A stretch of DNA of 64,000 nt from Cyanidium caldarium (lineage: Eukaryota; Rhodophyta; Bangiophyceae; Cyanidiales; Cyanidiaceae): contig JANCYW010000017.1 of assembly GCA_026184775.1 (NCBI GenBank), positions 235,152 to 299,151 of the forward strand, read 5' to 3'. Shown in pieces: positions 27,042 to 36,185 of this stretch. Position 1 is the first letter of the stretch; the number at the start of each line of letters is the position of its first letter. The position numbers and the translations under genes were made by a program. The notes under the pieces are model-generated. The model was not told where the DNA came from. It did no database searches and saw nothing but the letters and a program-made list of their open reading frames with translations.

Positions 27042-28328
27042 TCAAACGGCCCGACACAGTCTCACCAACCGGGCGGCATTGCCCCCGCCCAGCGTATGCA
27101 AGCGCCACAGCATGGCGTCGTCGGTGTGTCGGAACACCTGATTCCTCTCCATATCGCTCAACAACGTAAAACATTCCTCGCGAGTGAAGCGCGGTATCGT
27201 CAGCGCCAGCGGTCGCGCGGCGGCCGTCTCCTCGTCGGCGGTGTGCAAGATGCGAGCGGCCGCCTGGCGACCGGCCGAATCGCCGCGCATCTCGTCGGTG
27301 GTCGGGTGCGCCAACGAGCCGAACACCCGCTTCCGGCGCACTTGCCCCCGGATGTTGGCGGCGGTCTCAGCGCAAAGCACCAGCCCGCGCGCCATGTGCG
27401 CCCCCAAGCGGGCGTACGCGTTCCAGGCGTTGAGCGGACGGGCGCTGCGCAGTGCCGCTGCATGCACCCAATGACCCATCCGGGTGGGATGGCCAAAGCC
27501 GGTCACACTGTTCAGGTAGTTCCACTCGTCGACGGCCACCAGTACCGGCACCTGTTGCACGCGCTGCAGTTGACGCAACAGCGAGCGAAACAGGGTGCCG
27601 ATCGTCAGCATCGCCTGTTGATACTCGTCGGTCGGTAGCACCGGCTCGTACGATAAGAGCGTGTCCGCCAGCTGCAGCAGCGTCTCACAGCCGTGCGTCT
27701 GACATTCGCGCTCGGTATCGGCCTCGTCGGGCACGTCGATGCAAGTGTGGGCACGCAGCTCGTCCGGCGGCGCACACCGCAACTCGCGCAGGGTGTCGGC
27801 GTGCGCAGTGCGAAAACACCGCACCAGCTCCAGCACCTGCGTCGGCCGGTCGTAGTAGCGCGGGATCTCCAGCGCCAGCACGCCCTCCGAGCCGCGATCG
27901 TACACCCCGGCAAATCGACCGTGGCCGTCGTTCCACTCGGACGCTTTCGGCAGGTACAGCGCCAGCCAGCCGCGGCTGCGCGCCCGTTCCACCGCTTGCA
28001 ATAGCGTGAAGGTGCGCCCGTTGCCCGACTCGCCCAGCAGCAACACCCCGGGCATCCGGCGCCGACCGTCGGCGTCGGCAGTCAACTGTCGCTGCAGCCA
28101 CTCGTCCAGCTGCTGATCCACCGGCCGCTCAAACAGGGTGAGAGGCGTCTCCGCCCTCCCGCTGCGCACGGCTCGTTCGTCCAGCCGCAAGATGTTGTGC
28201 AGCCGGTCGTGGACGCTTTTGGGCAGAGGCTCCGGAATGCGTGTGACATCCACCTCCCTCAACGTCATGGACGACATTTCTCGGCATGGAAGACGTCGAG
28301 CGACCAGTCGAGGTAGCCATGACCGCAT
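27042..28328 (-). CDS. DAP3: Mitochondrial small-subunit ribosomal protein mS29 (DAP3)
   Basis: From the ATG at 28326-28328 the protein has 428 residues and starts with a typical mitochondrial presequence (MRSWLPRLVARRLPCREMSS). The P-loop region reads PGVLLLGESGNGRTFTLLQA at about 93-112, with Arg instead of Lys before the Thr. VPVLVAVDEWNYLNSVTGFG follows as the Walker B-like segment, then MARGLVLCAETAANIRG and ALTIPRFTREECFTLLSDME. This is the pattern of DAP3/mS29, the GTP-binding protein in the head of the mitoribosomal small subunit. The frame is open upstream to 28706, but that part has no protein-like composition. Its downstream neighbour is the convergent cystathionine beta-synthase gene. 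Confidence 0.88.
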   Translation of the reverse strand: MRSWLPRLVARRLPCREMSSMTLREVDVTRIPEPLPKSVHDRLHNILRLDERAVRSGRAETPLTLFERPVDQQLDEWLQRQLTADADGRRRMPGVLLLGESGNGRTFTLLQAVERARSRGWLALYLPKASEWNDGHGRFAGVYDRGSEGVLALEIPRYYDRPTQVLELVRCFRTAHADTLRELRCAPPDELRAHTCIDVPDEADTERECQTHGCETLLQLADTLLSYEPVLPTDEYQQAMLTIGTLFRSLLRQLQRVQQVPVLVAVDEWNYLNSVTGFGHPTRMGHWVHAAALRSARPLNAWNAYARLGAHMARGLVLCAETAANIRGQVRRKRVFGSLAHPTTDEMRGDSAGRQAAARILHTADEETAAARPLALTIPRFTREECFTLLSDMERNQVFRHTDDAMLWRLHTLGGGNAARLVRLCRAV

Positions 28329-28578
28329 GAAGTGTTGGCGTAGCACCCCGGCGCGAACACGTCCGGGCTGCCGATCGCGCGCCCCGGCGCGACGTGGCGC
28401 GCCGGGGCGCGCGGCCAACATCCGCTCGTGACGCGAATACACGTCACCGCGTCGATGCGCTCCCGCACGAGCGCGGCGACGACGATGGCGATGCGGTCGG
28501 AGTGCGCTCTCCAGCCGCGACACGCCTTTCGTACACCGCCGAGAATGAAGTAGACGAGGAGTGGGTGCCGGGGAATGG

Positions 28579-30196
28579 ATGTCGGGGGCGATCGGCGAGG
28601 AGTCGCCGAGGCTGCGGCCCAAGGAGGTGATTCGGGTGGTGGTGCAAGAGCACGTGCGGTGGACGGCCGGTCGCGGTGCGGACGCGCGCGAGCTCGATAT
28701 GATCACGGAGGATAGGGTGCGGCGCCTGTATCACGGCGACGATGCAGGCGGTCGACCGTGGGTCGTGCAGGAGGATGCAGAGGGCGTGGAGGTGGGCGAC
28801 GGGGTGCGGTATTGTCGGGGCGGTATGATCGGCAAGGGCGGCTACTCCGAAGTGTGGCGGGCGGTGCGGACGTCCGCGGCCCTGACAGAGGATGCGTGGT
28901 TGGTGCCCGCGGTGGCGGAGCGATATCGGTCGGAGCCGATCAAGAGTCGGATGCCGCTGCGGCCGGAGTGGTTGCAGCAATCGATGCGGCCGTTGCTACC
29001 GGTCACCATGGTCGCCACGGCGATGCCGAGTACTTCAGGCGCGATGCCTCCACCGCTAGCACCTCCGGAAGCACCTGAGGGCAGCATCGCGCCTGCCATT
29101 CGTTTCGTCGCCGCTGCCGACTGGCCATCGCATCTGGCGGTGGTGCTGACCCAACCGGTGGCGGTGGAGGTGGTCGACAAGCTGTGGTTGTCGGCGCAGG
29201 GACGCCTGTGCATGGTCCGCGAGGTGGCCGCCCTGACCGCGCTGGGCGGATGGTGTCCGGCGGTAGGGCCGCTCGCGTCTGCCGCCGCGGATTCTCCAGC
29301 CGCTGCACAGTGGTGTGAGGCGTTGAGCCTGCGCGGTCACGACAACATCGTTCGCCTCTACGATGTCTGCGAAGACGAGCAACACATCTACCTGGTCATG
29401 GAGTTGATCGCGGCTGGCGACCTGTTCGACCGCGTCATCGAGCGCACGCTGTTTCGGGAGAGCGACGCCATCGACTGCGCGTTGAGCATCTTCCGCGCGC
29501 TGCAACACTGCCACGCCCATCGGGTGCTGCACCGCGACGTGAAACCGGACAATTTGTGTTTCTTGTCGCGGGAACCGCACGCGCCAGACCAAAGCGGATC
29601 GACTTTGGTCTGGCGTACCTGCACCCGGGTGCGCCGGTGTGGCAGGCGGTGCTGAGCACCGTCGGGGCGCCGTCGCCCTCGTTTTCCGGCAGAGCTCCGA
29701 TGCCTGGGCAGGCTCCCTATGCGGTACGCCCATGTTCGTGGCGCCCGAGATCGTGCACGCCTCGCCGTACGGCTATCCCGCGGACATTTGGAGCGCCGGC
29801 GCAGTGCTCTTCATCCTGCTCACCGGGTACGCGCCGTTCGATGTCGACAGCGAAAGCCGCCGGTTGCGTCAAATCGCCTTCGATCCGGTACCGTTCGAGC
29901 TGCTGCAGCAGGCCGGCGTCAGTGCCGTCGGCCAGGCGTTCATGCGGCGAGTGCTGCACAAGGATCCGCAACGACGCCTCAGCGCCGCCGAGGCGTTGGC
30001 GCATCCGTGGCTCACCGACCGCGCCGCACAACGCACCAGCTCACAGATCGAACTCAGCGTGCAGCCGCGTCTGCGTCAGTGGAAGGCGCGTAGGAACTTG
30101 CAACGCGCCGTCCACACCCTGCGCGCGGTATCCCGCCTCGAGCGCCTCGCCCGCAGCGCGCGAGAGCGAGCCCGCCGCGAATCCATAGAAGAGTAG
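28579..30196 (+). CDS. CAMK-like serine/threonine protein kinase, frame interrupted twice
   Basis: The kinase is spread over three plus-strand frames. The first (28579 to about 29590) has the Gly-rich loop MIGKGGYSEVWRAV near residue 84, a ~100-residue insert, VAVEVVDK at 194-201, LRGHDNIVRLYDVCEDEQHI, and HRDVKPDNLCFLSREPHAPD from residue 318. The second (about 29592-29682) supplies KRIDFGLAYLHPG with the DFG motif. The third (about 29684-30196) supplies GSLCGTPMFVAPEIV, YPADIWSAGAVLFILLTGYA and a basic C-terminal tail. Each change of frame equals loss of one base (next to AAA at 29591-29593 and TTTT at 29682-29685), or removal of a 32-base GT..CAG segment. The position equivalent to the beta-3 lysine is Glu197. 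It is a real gene, a gene with tiny introns, or a young pseudogene. Confidence 0.75.
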
Positions 30197-30510
30197 GAGG
30201 GAACTGACACACGAACGAAGAGGCAGATTGCAGTGAACGCACTAGGAAGACGATAAATAACTGGCAATTGGGTGGTGCCGGGAGCGGGATGCCCACCGCG
30301 TCGTCCGCAGATGGCGACACCGGGCACGCGGGGGGATGTCGGAAAATTTTGGCGCGAACGCGGCGGTTCGTTTTCGAACCGCCAGGACACGCGTCGCTCC
30401 CGGCGGGTGTGCGTTTCGGGCCTCCGTGCACCGCCGGGACATTTCGTGCCCGATTCATAGCGTCTCTCGCCGCCTACCACACCCGCTCGTCGTATCCACC
30501 TCTCTCCGTC
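30197..30510. other. Intergenic region, 314 bases, no gene seen
   Basis: This lies between the kinase stop and the next start on the same strand. It contains GACGATAAATAACTGG near 30249-30264, a relatively AT-rich element that could serve mRNA 3' end formation. A reading frame is open through the second half, but its composition is unlike the adjoining protein. Confidence 0.5.
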
Positions 30511-31224
30511 ATGTTCACTCCGCATCATTCCATTCCATCCGAGGAGATTCGGAAGGTGCAGGCGCAGTTGGCACCCGAGCAGGCGGCTGCGGAGCTGTTG
30601 GCGCGACGGGCGCTCATGGCCCGCATGGCGTACGAGCTGGCACGGGCGGTGGGTCGGGAGCCAGTGCGGGTGCAGCGGGAGTACGAGCAGATGGTGGAGG
30701 AGCGGGCGACGCGGTATTTCGGAGGTGGGCACGAGCTCACTCCGGAGGTCGGGGCGCCCGGCGCGCCGATGGGCGTCGGTCCTGTATCCAGGGACGAACC
30801 GGACGACGACGACGACGACGGGGAGGAACTGTCACCGCCCAAAGCATCACCTGGTAAGGCGAGTGGCGGCAGCGGGCGTCATTTCACCCTCAGCAGTGCC
30901 TCGTCGCCGCTGTCGGGCATGCGTCGCCCGTCCCCACTCACGCTGGCCGCCGACAGGGACTCGCTGGTGCTGCCGGCCACTTGGTCGCCACACAACGTCA
31001 TCATCCAGGAGCAGCTAACGCACGCGCACCGTCGCGCACTCGATGCCAGCGCCGAGGCCGAGACGCTGCAGCGCGAAGTGTCGTTGCTGCGGGCGAAAAT
31101 GCGCGGCATGCAAGAGGAGCTGGACGCGGTGCGGCGACTGCTGACCGACAAGGACGAGCAGTTGGCCACGCTGGAGGGCATGCAACGCAGCCATACTCGC
31201 TTTACGGAGACGCACGCCCGATGA
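30511..31224 (+). CDS. Coiled-coil protein of unknown function
   Basis: The frame is open from 30268, but the ATG at 30511 gives the most protein-like N-terminus (MFTPHHSIPSEEIRKVQAQL). The 237-residue product has a helical start (residues 10-60), an acidic and Ser/Pro-rich middle with a run of aspartates, and a C-terminal coiled coil at about 165-230 (ALDASAEAETLQREVSLLRA, then MRGMQEELDAVRRLLTDKDE). No enzyme motif is seen. It is convergent with the Ufd2 gene, with a 20-base gap. Confidence 0.65.
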   Translation: MFTPHHSIPSEEIRKVQAQLAPEQAAAELLARRALMARMAYELARAVGREPVRVQREYEQMVEERATRYFGGGHELTPEVGAPGAPMGVGPVSRDEPDDDDDDGEELSPPKASPGKASGGSGRHFTLSSASSPLSGMRRPSPLTLAADRDSLVLPATWSPHNVIIQEQLTHAHRRALDASAEAETLQREVSLLRAKMRGMQEELDAVRRLLTDKDEQLATLEGMQRSHTRFTETHAR

Positions 31225-31244
31225 GGCACAACCCGTTGCGTAAT

Positions 31245-34200
31245 TTACCCGCGCGCTCGCTTCTGGGCCACAATCCAGGCGTGAATGCGGGCTTTCAACT
31301 CCGCTTGTGGTAGCACCTCGTCGGCGCTCAGCGGCTGCCGATTAAACGGATCGTGTGGATCCGATAACAAGTGCCGCACGATGGTCGCCCGATCCACCAC
31401 CTGTCGGCTGGACGGCAGCAGCACCGGGTCCCGCATCACCGTCGCCATAATCGGGTCCAAAAACTCCTCCGGCGCCTGTCCCAGCTGCTCGTCCTCGGCG
31501 CTCTCCTGCTGCGCGCACTGCGCCACCTGCCCGATGAATTGTTGAAAGCGGGTCACCTCCGGCGGCAACAGCAACTGCCGCCGTTGTGCAATATCCAGCG
31601 CGCGTGCAAACACCTCCGGTTTGTACGAGCGACCGTCGGTGGCCACCGAACGGCAAAACCGCTGCGTGCCGTCCGCATCGTCCTCCGGCGCGTACAGGTG
31701 CAGGTACACCGTGAGGATCTGGGTGAGGCAGCGGCGCGGCTCCCACTCGTAGCGGTGGCGGTCACGCACCACCAGGTTCTCACAGCGCGGCCCACACAAC
31801 TCCACCAGAAAGTAGTTGAGCATCTGGGTGGTGCGATCCAGCAGCTCCGGCCGCAAAAACGGCTGGCGAATCTGCTCCGACAGCGCCAACAGCAACCGCA
31901 CGCTGCTGTTGGCCAGCTGGTTGTCGGAGCGCGCTTGCGTCTCCAGCTGCTGCATCCGTTTGCGTTTCTCGTCGCGCGCCTCAGCCGGCATCGCCTCCCA
32001 CTCGGCGCCGCCGTCCATCAGCCGCTGCAGGTCGCGAATCTCCTTCAGCGCCGTCAGCGAGTCGTCCAACAAAAAGTTGGCGTCGTTGCACACCATGTTC
32101 AAAAAGTGCACGAAACGGTCCTCGTGCTGTGTGGACTCGCGCAGCAGCACCTCGTGATAGGCCGCACTGCGCCACATGGCCTCCAGCGTGTCGCTGATGT
32201 AGTAGCGCATGACGAACTTGTCGAAGAATTGCGTGTGTCCGCCGGTGAACTCCGCATCCACATACAGCTGCAACATGCCGCCCGGCAGGTGTTGGATCAC
32301 CAGCGGGTTGCCCAGGAATACGGACTCGAGCTCGGGCGGCACGACCGGGCGGGCCAGAGGTGCCGCCGCGGTTACGGCGGTGGCCGAGACGCGCGTGCCC
32401 GGGAACACAGCGGCGATCCACTCGGCCATGCGCACGCGCAAATACGGGTTGCGGATGTAGAGCGGATTGGACAGGAACACCGTGATAAACTCCACCAGCG
32501 TCGGCAGCAACGGCACGAACACCGCCGGGCTGACGGGCAGGCGGAACTGCCACACGGCGTGCAGCGTCTCCGCCAGCACCTCTACGATGCCCTCCGGCAG
32601 GCAGGCGTACGCCGCCGGCACCGCCTCGGCGGTGTCGCCCGGCAGCGGCAGCCGACCGCGAAACCCGGCCTGCTGCTCCAGCCAGGCCGCCACACAAGCA
32701 CAGAACGGCAGCAGCAGATCCAAAAACTCGGTGTCGCGCAGGTACGCCTCGTAGCAGAGGCGCTCCTGATGCAGGCGCTCGAGGGCGTGTTCGTAACGCG
32801 CCCGCGTCAGCTCCAGTTCCCGGCGTTGGGCGGGCGGCAACACCGACACGTCCGCGTCCATATCCGGTCGCATCTCCTCCAGGCGCTGCAGCGCGCGCTC
32901 GATCTCGTGGTCGTACCAGCGCAGCGTCGGCACCAGGGTGAGCTCCAACAGGCGCAACGTCACGAAGAAGCACTCCGCCACAAACGGGAACGGCTGGCGA
33001 GACGCCGATGCGGTTGCGGTCGTCGTCGACGACGGCTGTGGTTGTTCTTGCAGCAGCATCGGTAACGAGGCTGCAACCCGTGCCTGATCGGCCACCACCC
33101 GGGTCACGTCGGCATCTACGGCAATGCGGCCGTCACGCAACAGGTAGCGCGCCTCGATGGTGGCCAATTTGGGCGAGCGCGGATCGGCAAACGGTGCCGC
33201 CGCCCGCAACATCACCTCCGTCAGGTTGAACATGAATCCGGTGCCGGCGACCGCACGCGGGTCGTACTGCAGTTTGGCTCGGTCGCGGTTCGCCCGCAGC
33301 ACCGCCGCGAGCCACTGCAGGGTGCGTTCGCGCGGCCGCGGCCCGGCCCGCAACAGCCGCATCAGCACCTGGTGCAGCGCTTGGCGCAGCGTGTGCAGCG
33401 GCCACTGCACCGAGTGAATAGCGCGGTCACCGTCTTCGGCGGACATCTTGGCGGCATTGCGAAACAGCGTCTGGGCGGGGCGCGGATCCTCTTCGGGCAT
33501 GGCGGTGGGCAGGAAGAACGCGCCCAACAGGGAGCCGGGCGCGTAGCGACCGCCGTCGCCCACCACAAACTCGGGCATCTCCACCAAGACGCGCACGGCG
33601 TCGTCGTGCTCGATGAGCTTGCCGAGGCAGCGCACCAGCGCCACCGGCGTCGTATCCAGCAGGTTGGTGCCGGCAGCGGTGCGCGCCCGCTGCGCCAACT
33701 GTCGAAACAGCGGCTCCAGCAGGTGCCGCAGCTCCTCGTCGCTCTCGGCGGAGCACTGACGCAAAAGGTCGCCCAGGAAACCGGTGGGCAGCGCAGCGGC
33801 ATCGCCGTCCGGTGCGTCGCCCAGCAGCCGCGGTAACAGCCGCGCAGTACCGTCGTTGCATCCCGCCGTGCCGTCTTCGCGCAAGTCGCATTCGAACAGG
33901 CCCGGGTTCAGCAACGACAGCCGCGCATACGACACCACCAGCCGGCACGCCTCCGCCACCGCATGCTGCACGGCGGCATGGCGCGCCGCGGCCGCCGACG
34001 ACAACTCCTGTCGGGCACGCTGGTAGCACTGCAGCAGGTGGGTGAACGAGTCGCCCACGCGACGATCCCGCAGACGTTCCATAATAAGCGGGTCCACCGA
34101 CTGCGCACTCAGCAGCGTACTTGAGGTGGCGGCATCCTCTTGCAGCTCCTGCATCAGCTGCTGCGCCTCGCCGGTGGGCAGCCGGTCCAGCGCGAATATC

Positions 34201-34523
34201 CGGGCGAGCGCCTGATGCACCAGCTTCTCAGTGGCCACCGGTCGCTGCGGCTCGGCCGGTGGTTCCGATGGAGCCGGCGGCGGTAGCGAGGCGGCCGGTT
34301 GCGGTTTGGCAGACTGCGCCGGTGGCCGCTCCATCCGCTCTCCCGTGGCGCGCGTCTCCGCGGTCGCCGTCTCTAACGAACCAAACCGCGCCAGTCGCCG
34401 CTGCCGCACTTGCTCGTCGGTGAGCGTCCTCCCGGACGACGAGCTGCTGGCGGGCGCCGTCTCGTCCGTTCCCGCCGGAGTATCATCCTCCTCGCGTCTC
34501 TTCCGGCTAGCCCAGCGCATCAT
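31245..34523 (-). CDS. UFD2: Ubiquitin conjugation factor E4 (Ufd2/UBE4), U-box ligase
   Basis: The 1092-residue protein has the Ufd2 core followed by a U-box. Core landmarks are FFLPTAMPEEDPRPAQTLFR, NLTEVMLRAAAPFADPRSPK and FVAECFFVTLRLLELTLVPT, then FITVFLSNPLYIRNPYLRVR, FYDKFV-type FFDKFVMRYYISDTLEAMWR and FVHFLNMVCNDANFLLDDSL. The U-box near the end reads FLDPIMATVMRDPVLLPSSR followed by DRATIVRHLLSDPHDPFNRQ. Ufd2 extends ubiquitin chains on substrates handled by Cdc48/p97, which links it functionally to the p47-like UBX protein at 50222. The start is the ATG pair at 34518-34523; the N-terminal ~90 residues are disordered. Confidence 0.95.
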   Translation of the reverse strand: MMRWASRKRREEDDTPAGTDETAPASSSSSGRTLTDEQVRQRRLARFGSLETATAETRATGERMERPPAQSAKPQPAASLPPPAPSEPPAEPQRPVATEKLVHQALARIFALDRLPTGEAQQLMQELQEDAATSSTLLSAQSVDPLIMERLRDRRVGDSFTHLLQCYQRARQELSSAAAARHAAVQHAVAEACRLVVSYARLSLLNPGLFECDLREDGTAGCNDGTARLLPRLLGDAPDGDAAALPTGFLGDLLRQCSAESDEELRHLLEPLFRQLAQRARTAAGTNLLDTTPVALVRCLGKLIEHDDAVRVLVEMPEFVVGDGGRYAPGSLLGAFFLPTAMPEEDPRPAQTLFRNAAKMSAEDGDRAIHSVQWPLHTLRQALHQVLMRLLRAGPRPRERTLQWLAAVLRANRDRAKLQYDPRAVAGTGFMFNLTEVMLRAAAPFADPRSPKLATIEARYLLRDGRIAVDADVTRVVADQARVAASLPMLLQEQPQPSSTTTATASASRQPFPFVAECFFVTLRLLELTLVPTLRWYDHEIERALQRLEEMRPDMDADVSVLPPAQRRELELTRARYEHALERLHQERLCYEAYLRDTEFLDLLLPFCACVAAWLEQQAGFRGRLPLPGDTAEAVPAAYACLPEGIVEVLAETLHAVWQFRLPVSPAVFVPLLPTLVEFITVFLSNPLYIRNPYLRVRMAEWIAAVFPGTRVSATAVTAAAPLARPVVPPELESVFLGNPLVIQHLPGGMLQLYVDAEFTGGHTQFFDKFVMRYYISDTLEAMWRSAAYHEVLLRESTQHEDRFVHFLNMVCNDANFLLDDSLTALKEIRDLQRLMDGGAEWEAMPAEARDEKRKRMQQLETQARSDNQLANSSVRLLLALSEQIRQPFLRPELLDRTTQMLNYFLVELCGPRCENLVVRDRHRYEWEPRRCLTQILTVYLHLYAPEDDADGTQRFCRSVATDGRSYKPEVFARALDIAQRRQLLLPPEVTRFQQFIGQVAQCAQQESAEDEQLGQAPEEFLDPIMATVMRDPVLLPSSRQVVDRATIVRHLLSDPHDPFNRQPLSADEVLPQAELKARIHAWIVAQKRARG

Positions 34524-34774
34524 GTCGGTATGCACACGGGTGTTCACTCCTCAAAGTGCTCTTGTGGCGCCCGCTGAGCTGTCCGGGAGTCTGCCGCCTT
34601 TCCACCGTGCACCTCCAAGCCGGTCGCGCCTCGGAGCGGGCCACCGCTGCCGATCGATTCCGTTACTGCCGGGCGCGCACAGACGAGGCGGACGGTCGAC
34701 GAGGACGCTCGGGAGGTGAAACTGCCACCGCTGCCTATCTCGTTCTCGAGGTACCCACTGCACTGTGGAGAGAT

Positions 34775-35476
34775 ATGACAGGAGCGTTTATACTCAATGC
34801 TTGGACAGGCAGCACTTGGAAACGCTCTCACCCGAACTCGAGCACGCACCCAACGGGCCGGTGCTGGGGAACGCGGCCTCCCGCACGGCAGCTCGGGCAA
34901 CGGGCGTCGCGGGCACCGACGCTCCCACAGAGTGCGCCCGCCGCCCGTACACTGCGAAACTGTGCGGCGCCGAGTGGTGCGCGCGAGCCGGCGCGCTGGA
35001 AGGACACGGTGGCACTGTTCGCCCAGCTGTCGCCGGAGCGCACCGTGGACCACTTGCTGGAGGGTCTGAGGCGCAACCAGACCGCCCCGATGGCACCGAA
35101 TCGAGACGAGGGCATTGAGGCGTTGTATGCTTTTGCGAGTTTCGACGTGTGGACCATCAACAACGAGTTCTTTGGGCGTAAGATGGATCTCGGCCAGTTT
35201 GAGCGCTTCAAGCGCGTGCTGCAGCTGGAGCCGTACGTCGCCCTGTTGCAGCATCGATCGCGCACCGTGCTGAGCGCCCTGCGCACTTCCGACGACGCCT
35301 ATCAGTGTCGGGTGCAGGTCACGTCGTGCAGCGGACATTCATGCGTGTTCGCCTTTTTCCTGTCGCGCCAGCATCTGGCGCGCAATTTGCCACACGCCGC
35401 CACCGATAGCAACACCACCGAGTACTCCTGGCTGGTCGACCGCATCCTGTGCGAGGTCGACGCCGACTGCGAGTGA
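34775..35476 (+). CDS. DUF4864-like protein, probably plastid or mitochondrial
   Basis: From the ATG at 34775 the product has 233 residues. A polar N-terminal ~75 residues rich in Ser, Thr, Arg and Pro may be a transit peptide. The conserved part contains SPERTVDHLLEGLRRNQ, GIEALYAFASFDVWTINNEF, MDLGQFERFKRVLQLEPYVA and LLQHRSRTVLSAL, ending EYSWLVDRILCEVDA. This order (residue pair count, FAS, N, F, Y-x-x-LL) follows the DUF4864 family found in bacteria and chloroplasts, whose function is unknown. It is divergent from Ufd2 and convergent with the small CHCH-like gene. Confidence 0.65.
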   Translation: MTGAFILNAWTGSTWKRSHPNSSTHPTGRCWGTRPPARQLGQRASRAPTLPQSAPAARTLRNCAAPSGAREPARWKDTVALFAQLSPERTVDHLLEGLRRNQTAPMAPNRDEGIEALYAFASFDVWTINNEFFGRKMDLGQFERFKRVLQLEPYVALLQHRSRTVLSALRTSDDAYQCRVQVTSCSGHSCVFAFFLSRQHLARNLPHAATDSNTTEYSWLVDRILCEVDADCE

Positions 35477-35536
35477 ACAGAGGATGACGTCGGTGTTATC
35501 GCCGTCTGCTGTACAAAGCGAACAATGCCGACCGGT

Positions 35537-35920
35537 TCACCTCGTCTGCAGTCGTGCTCGACGGGCCGCCATACACGCTCGCAGTGACTGCTCCAGTTCG
35601 GTGCAGACTGTGCGGGTCGCGCCGGGGTGCGCTTGCATACACCGCCACAGCGGACCGCAGTCGCATATCTCCGCCTCCGCCTCGGGCTCGGCGGCAACCG
35701 CCGATGACTGCTGTCCCGTGACGGAGTGTCTCCACACTAAAGACGAGGACGCTGCCGCCAGCGAAACGGCCCCCACACCCACTGCCCACCACCAACGTCC
35801 ACTGCGGCTGGCGGCGGCTCGTCCGCGAATCGTCTCGCCGAGGGCGTCGCTGCGTCGCTGCCAACGCTTTCCCGAGAGTGAGCCGCCATGCCCCAGCGTG
35901 GCGCCCGATCGGCCTTCCAT
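35537..35920 (-). CDS. Small single-membrane-span protein with CX9C-type cysteines
   Basis: From the ATG at 35918-35920 the protein has 127 residues. One hydrophobic segment (about residues 43-62, WWWAVGVGAVSLAAASSSLV) is followed by a short acidic linker and a cysteine-rich end: CDCGPLWRCMQAH, then CTELEQSLRACMAARR. The last pair has the CX9C spacing of CHCH proteins of the mitochondrial intermembrane space; the first group (C-x-C-x5-C) is irregular. It may be a small inner-membrane or intermembrane-space protein folded by the Mia40 pathway (inference). The frame is open upstream, but only this start keeps it out of the neighbouring phosphatase gene. Confidence 0.55.
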   Translation of the reverse strand: MEGRSGATLGHGGSLSGKRWQRRSDALGETIRGRAAASRSGRWWWAVGVGAVSLAAASSSLVWRHSVTGQQSSAVAAEPEAEAEICDCGPLWRCMQAHPGATRTVCTELEQSLRACMAARRARLQTR

Positions 35921-36185
35921 GCAAAGGGTTGATTTATTGCATAACCCTACCCATACCTCACCGGCGAGTAGTGGGGTCAGAACGAGGCACCTCCGCCGCA
36001 ACGAGGCCGCCCACCGCCAGGCGCGTCGCTTCCCGTTCGGAGAGGAGACGGGCGCGCGACTCGATTTCGCGCGCCGTGCGAATGCGTGTGCGCGTGGGTG
36101 GGGGACGCTCTCGTATCTCGCGCCGGTTGTGCCGTCCGAGGACAACTGGGTGCGTAGACGGCAGGCGGTTTTGCGGCACACCGGT

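Noticed and set aside
25411-27174. Minus-strand frame of about 590 codons opposite cystathionine beta-synthase
   Set aside because: Antisense to a certain gene and begins with a low-quality start; no recognisable domain.
29558-29589. 32-base intron in the kinase gene
   Set aside because: Removing it would leave only five residues between the catalytic-loop Asn and DFG, too few for a kinase fold; a single-base deletion fits better.
31371-33065. Plus-strand frame of about 560 codons opposite the Ufd2 gene
   Set aside because: Antisense shadow of a conserved gene; composition (His, Arg, Gln) is that of a complementary frame.
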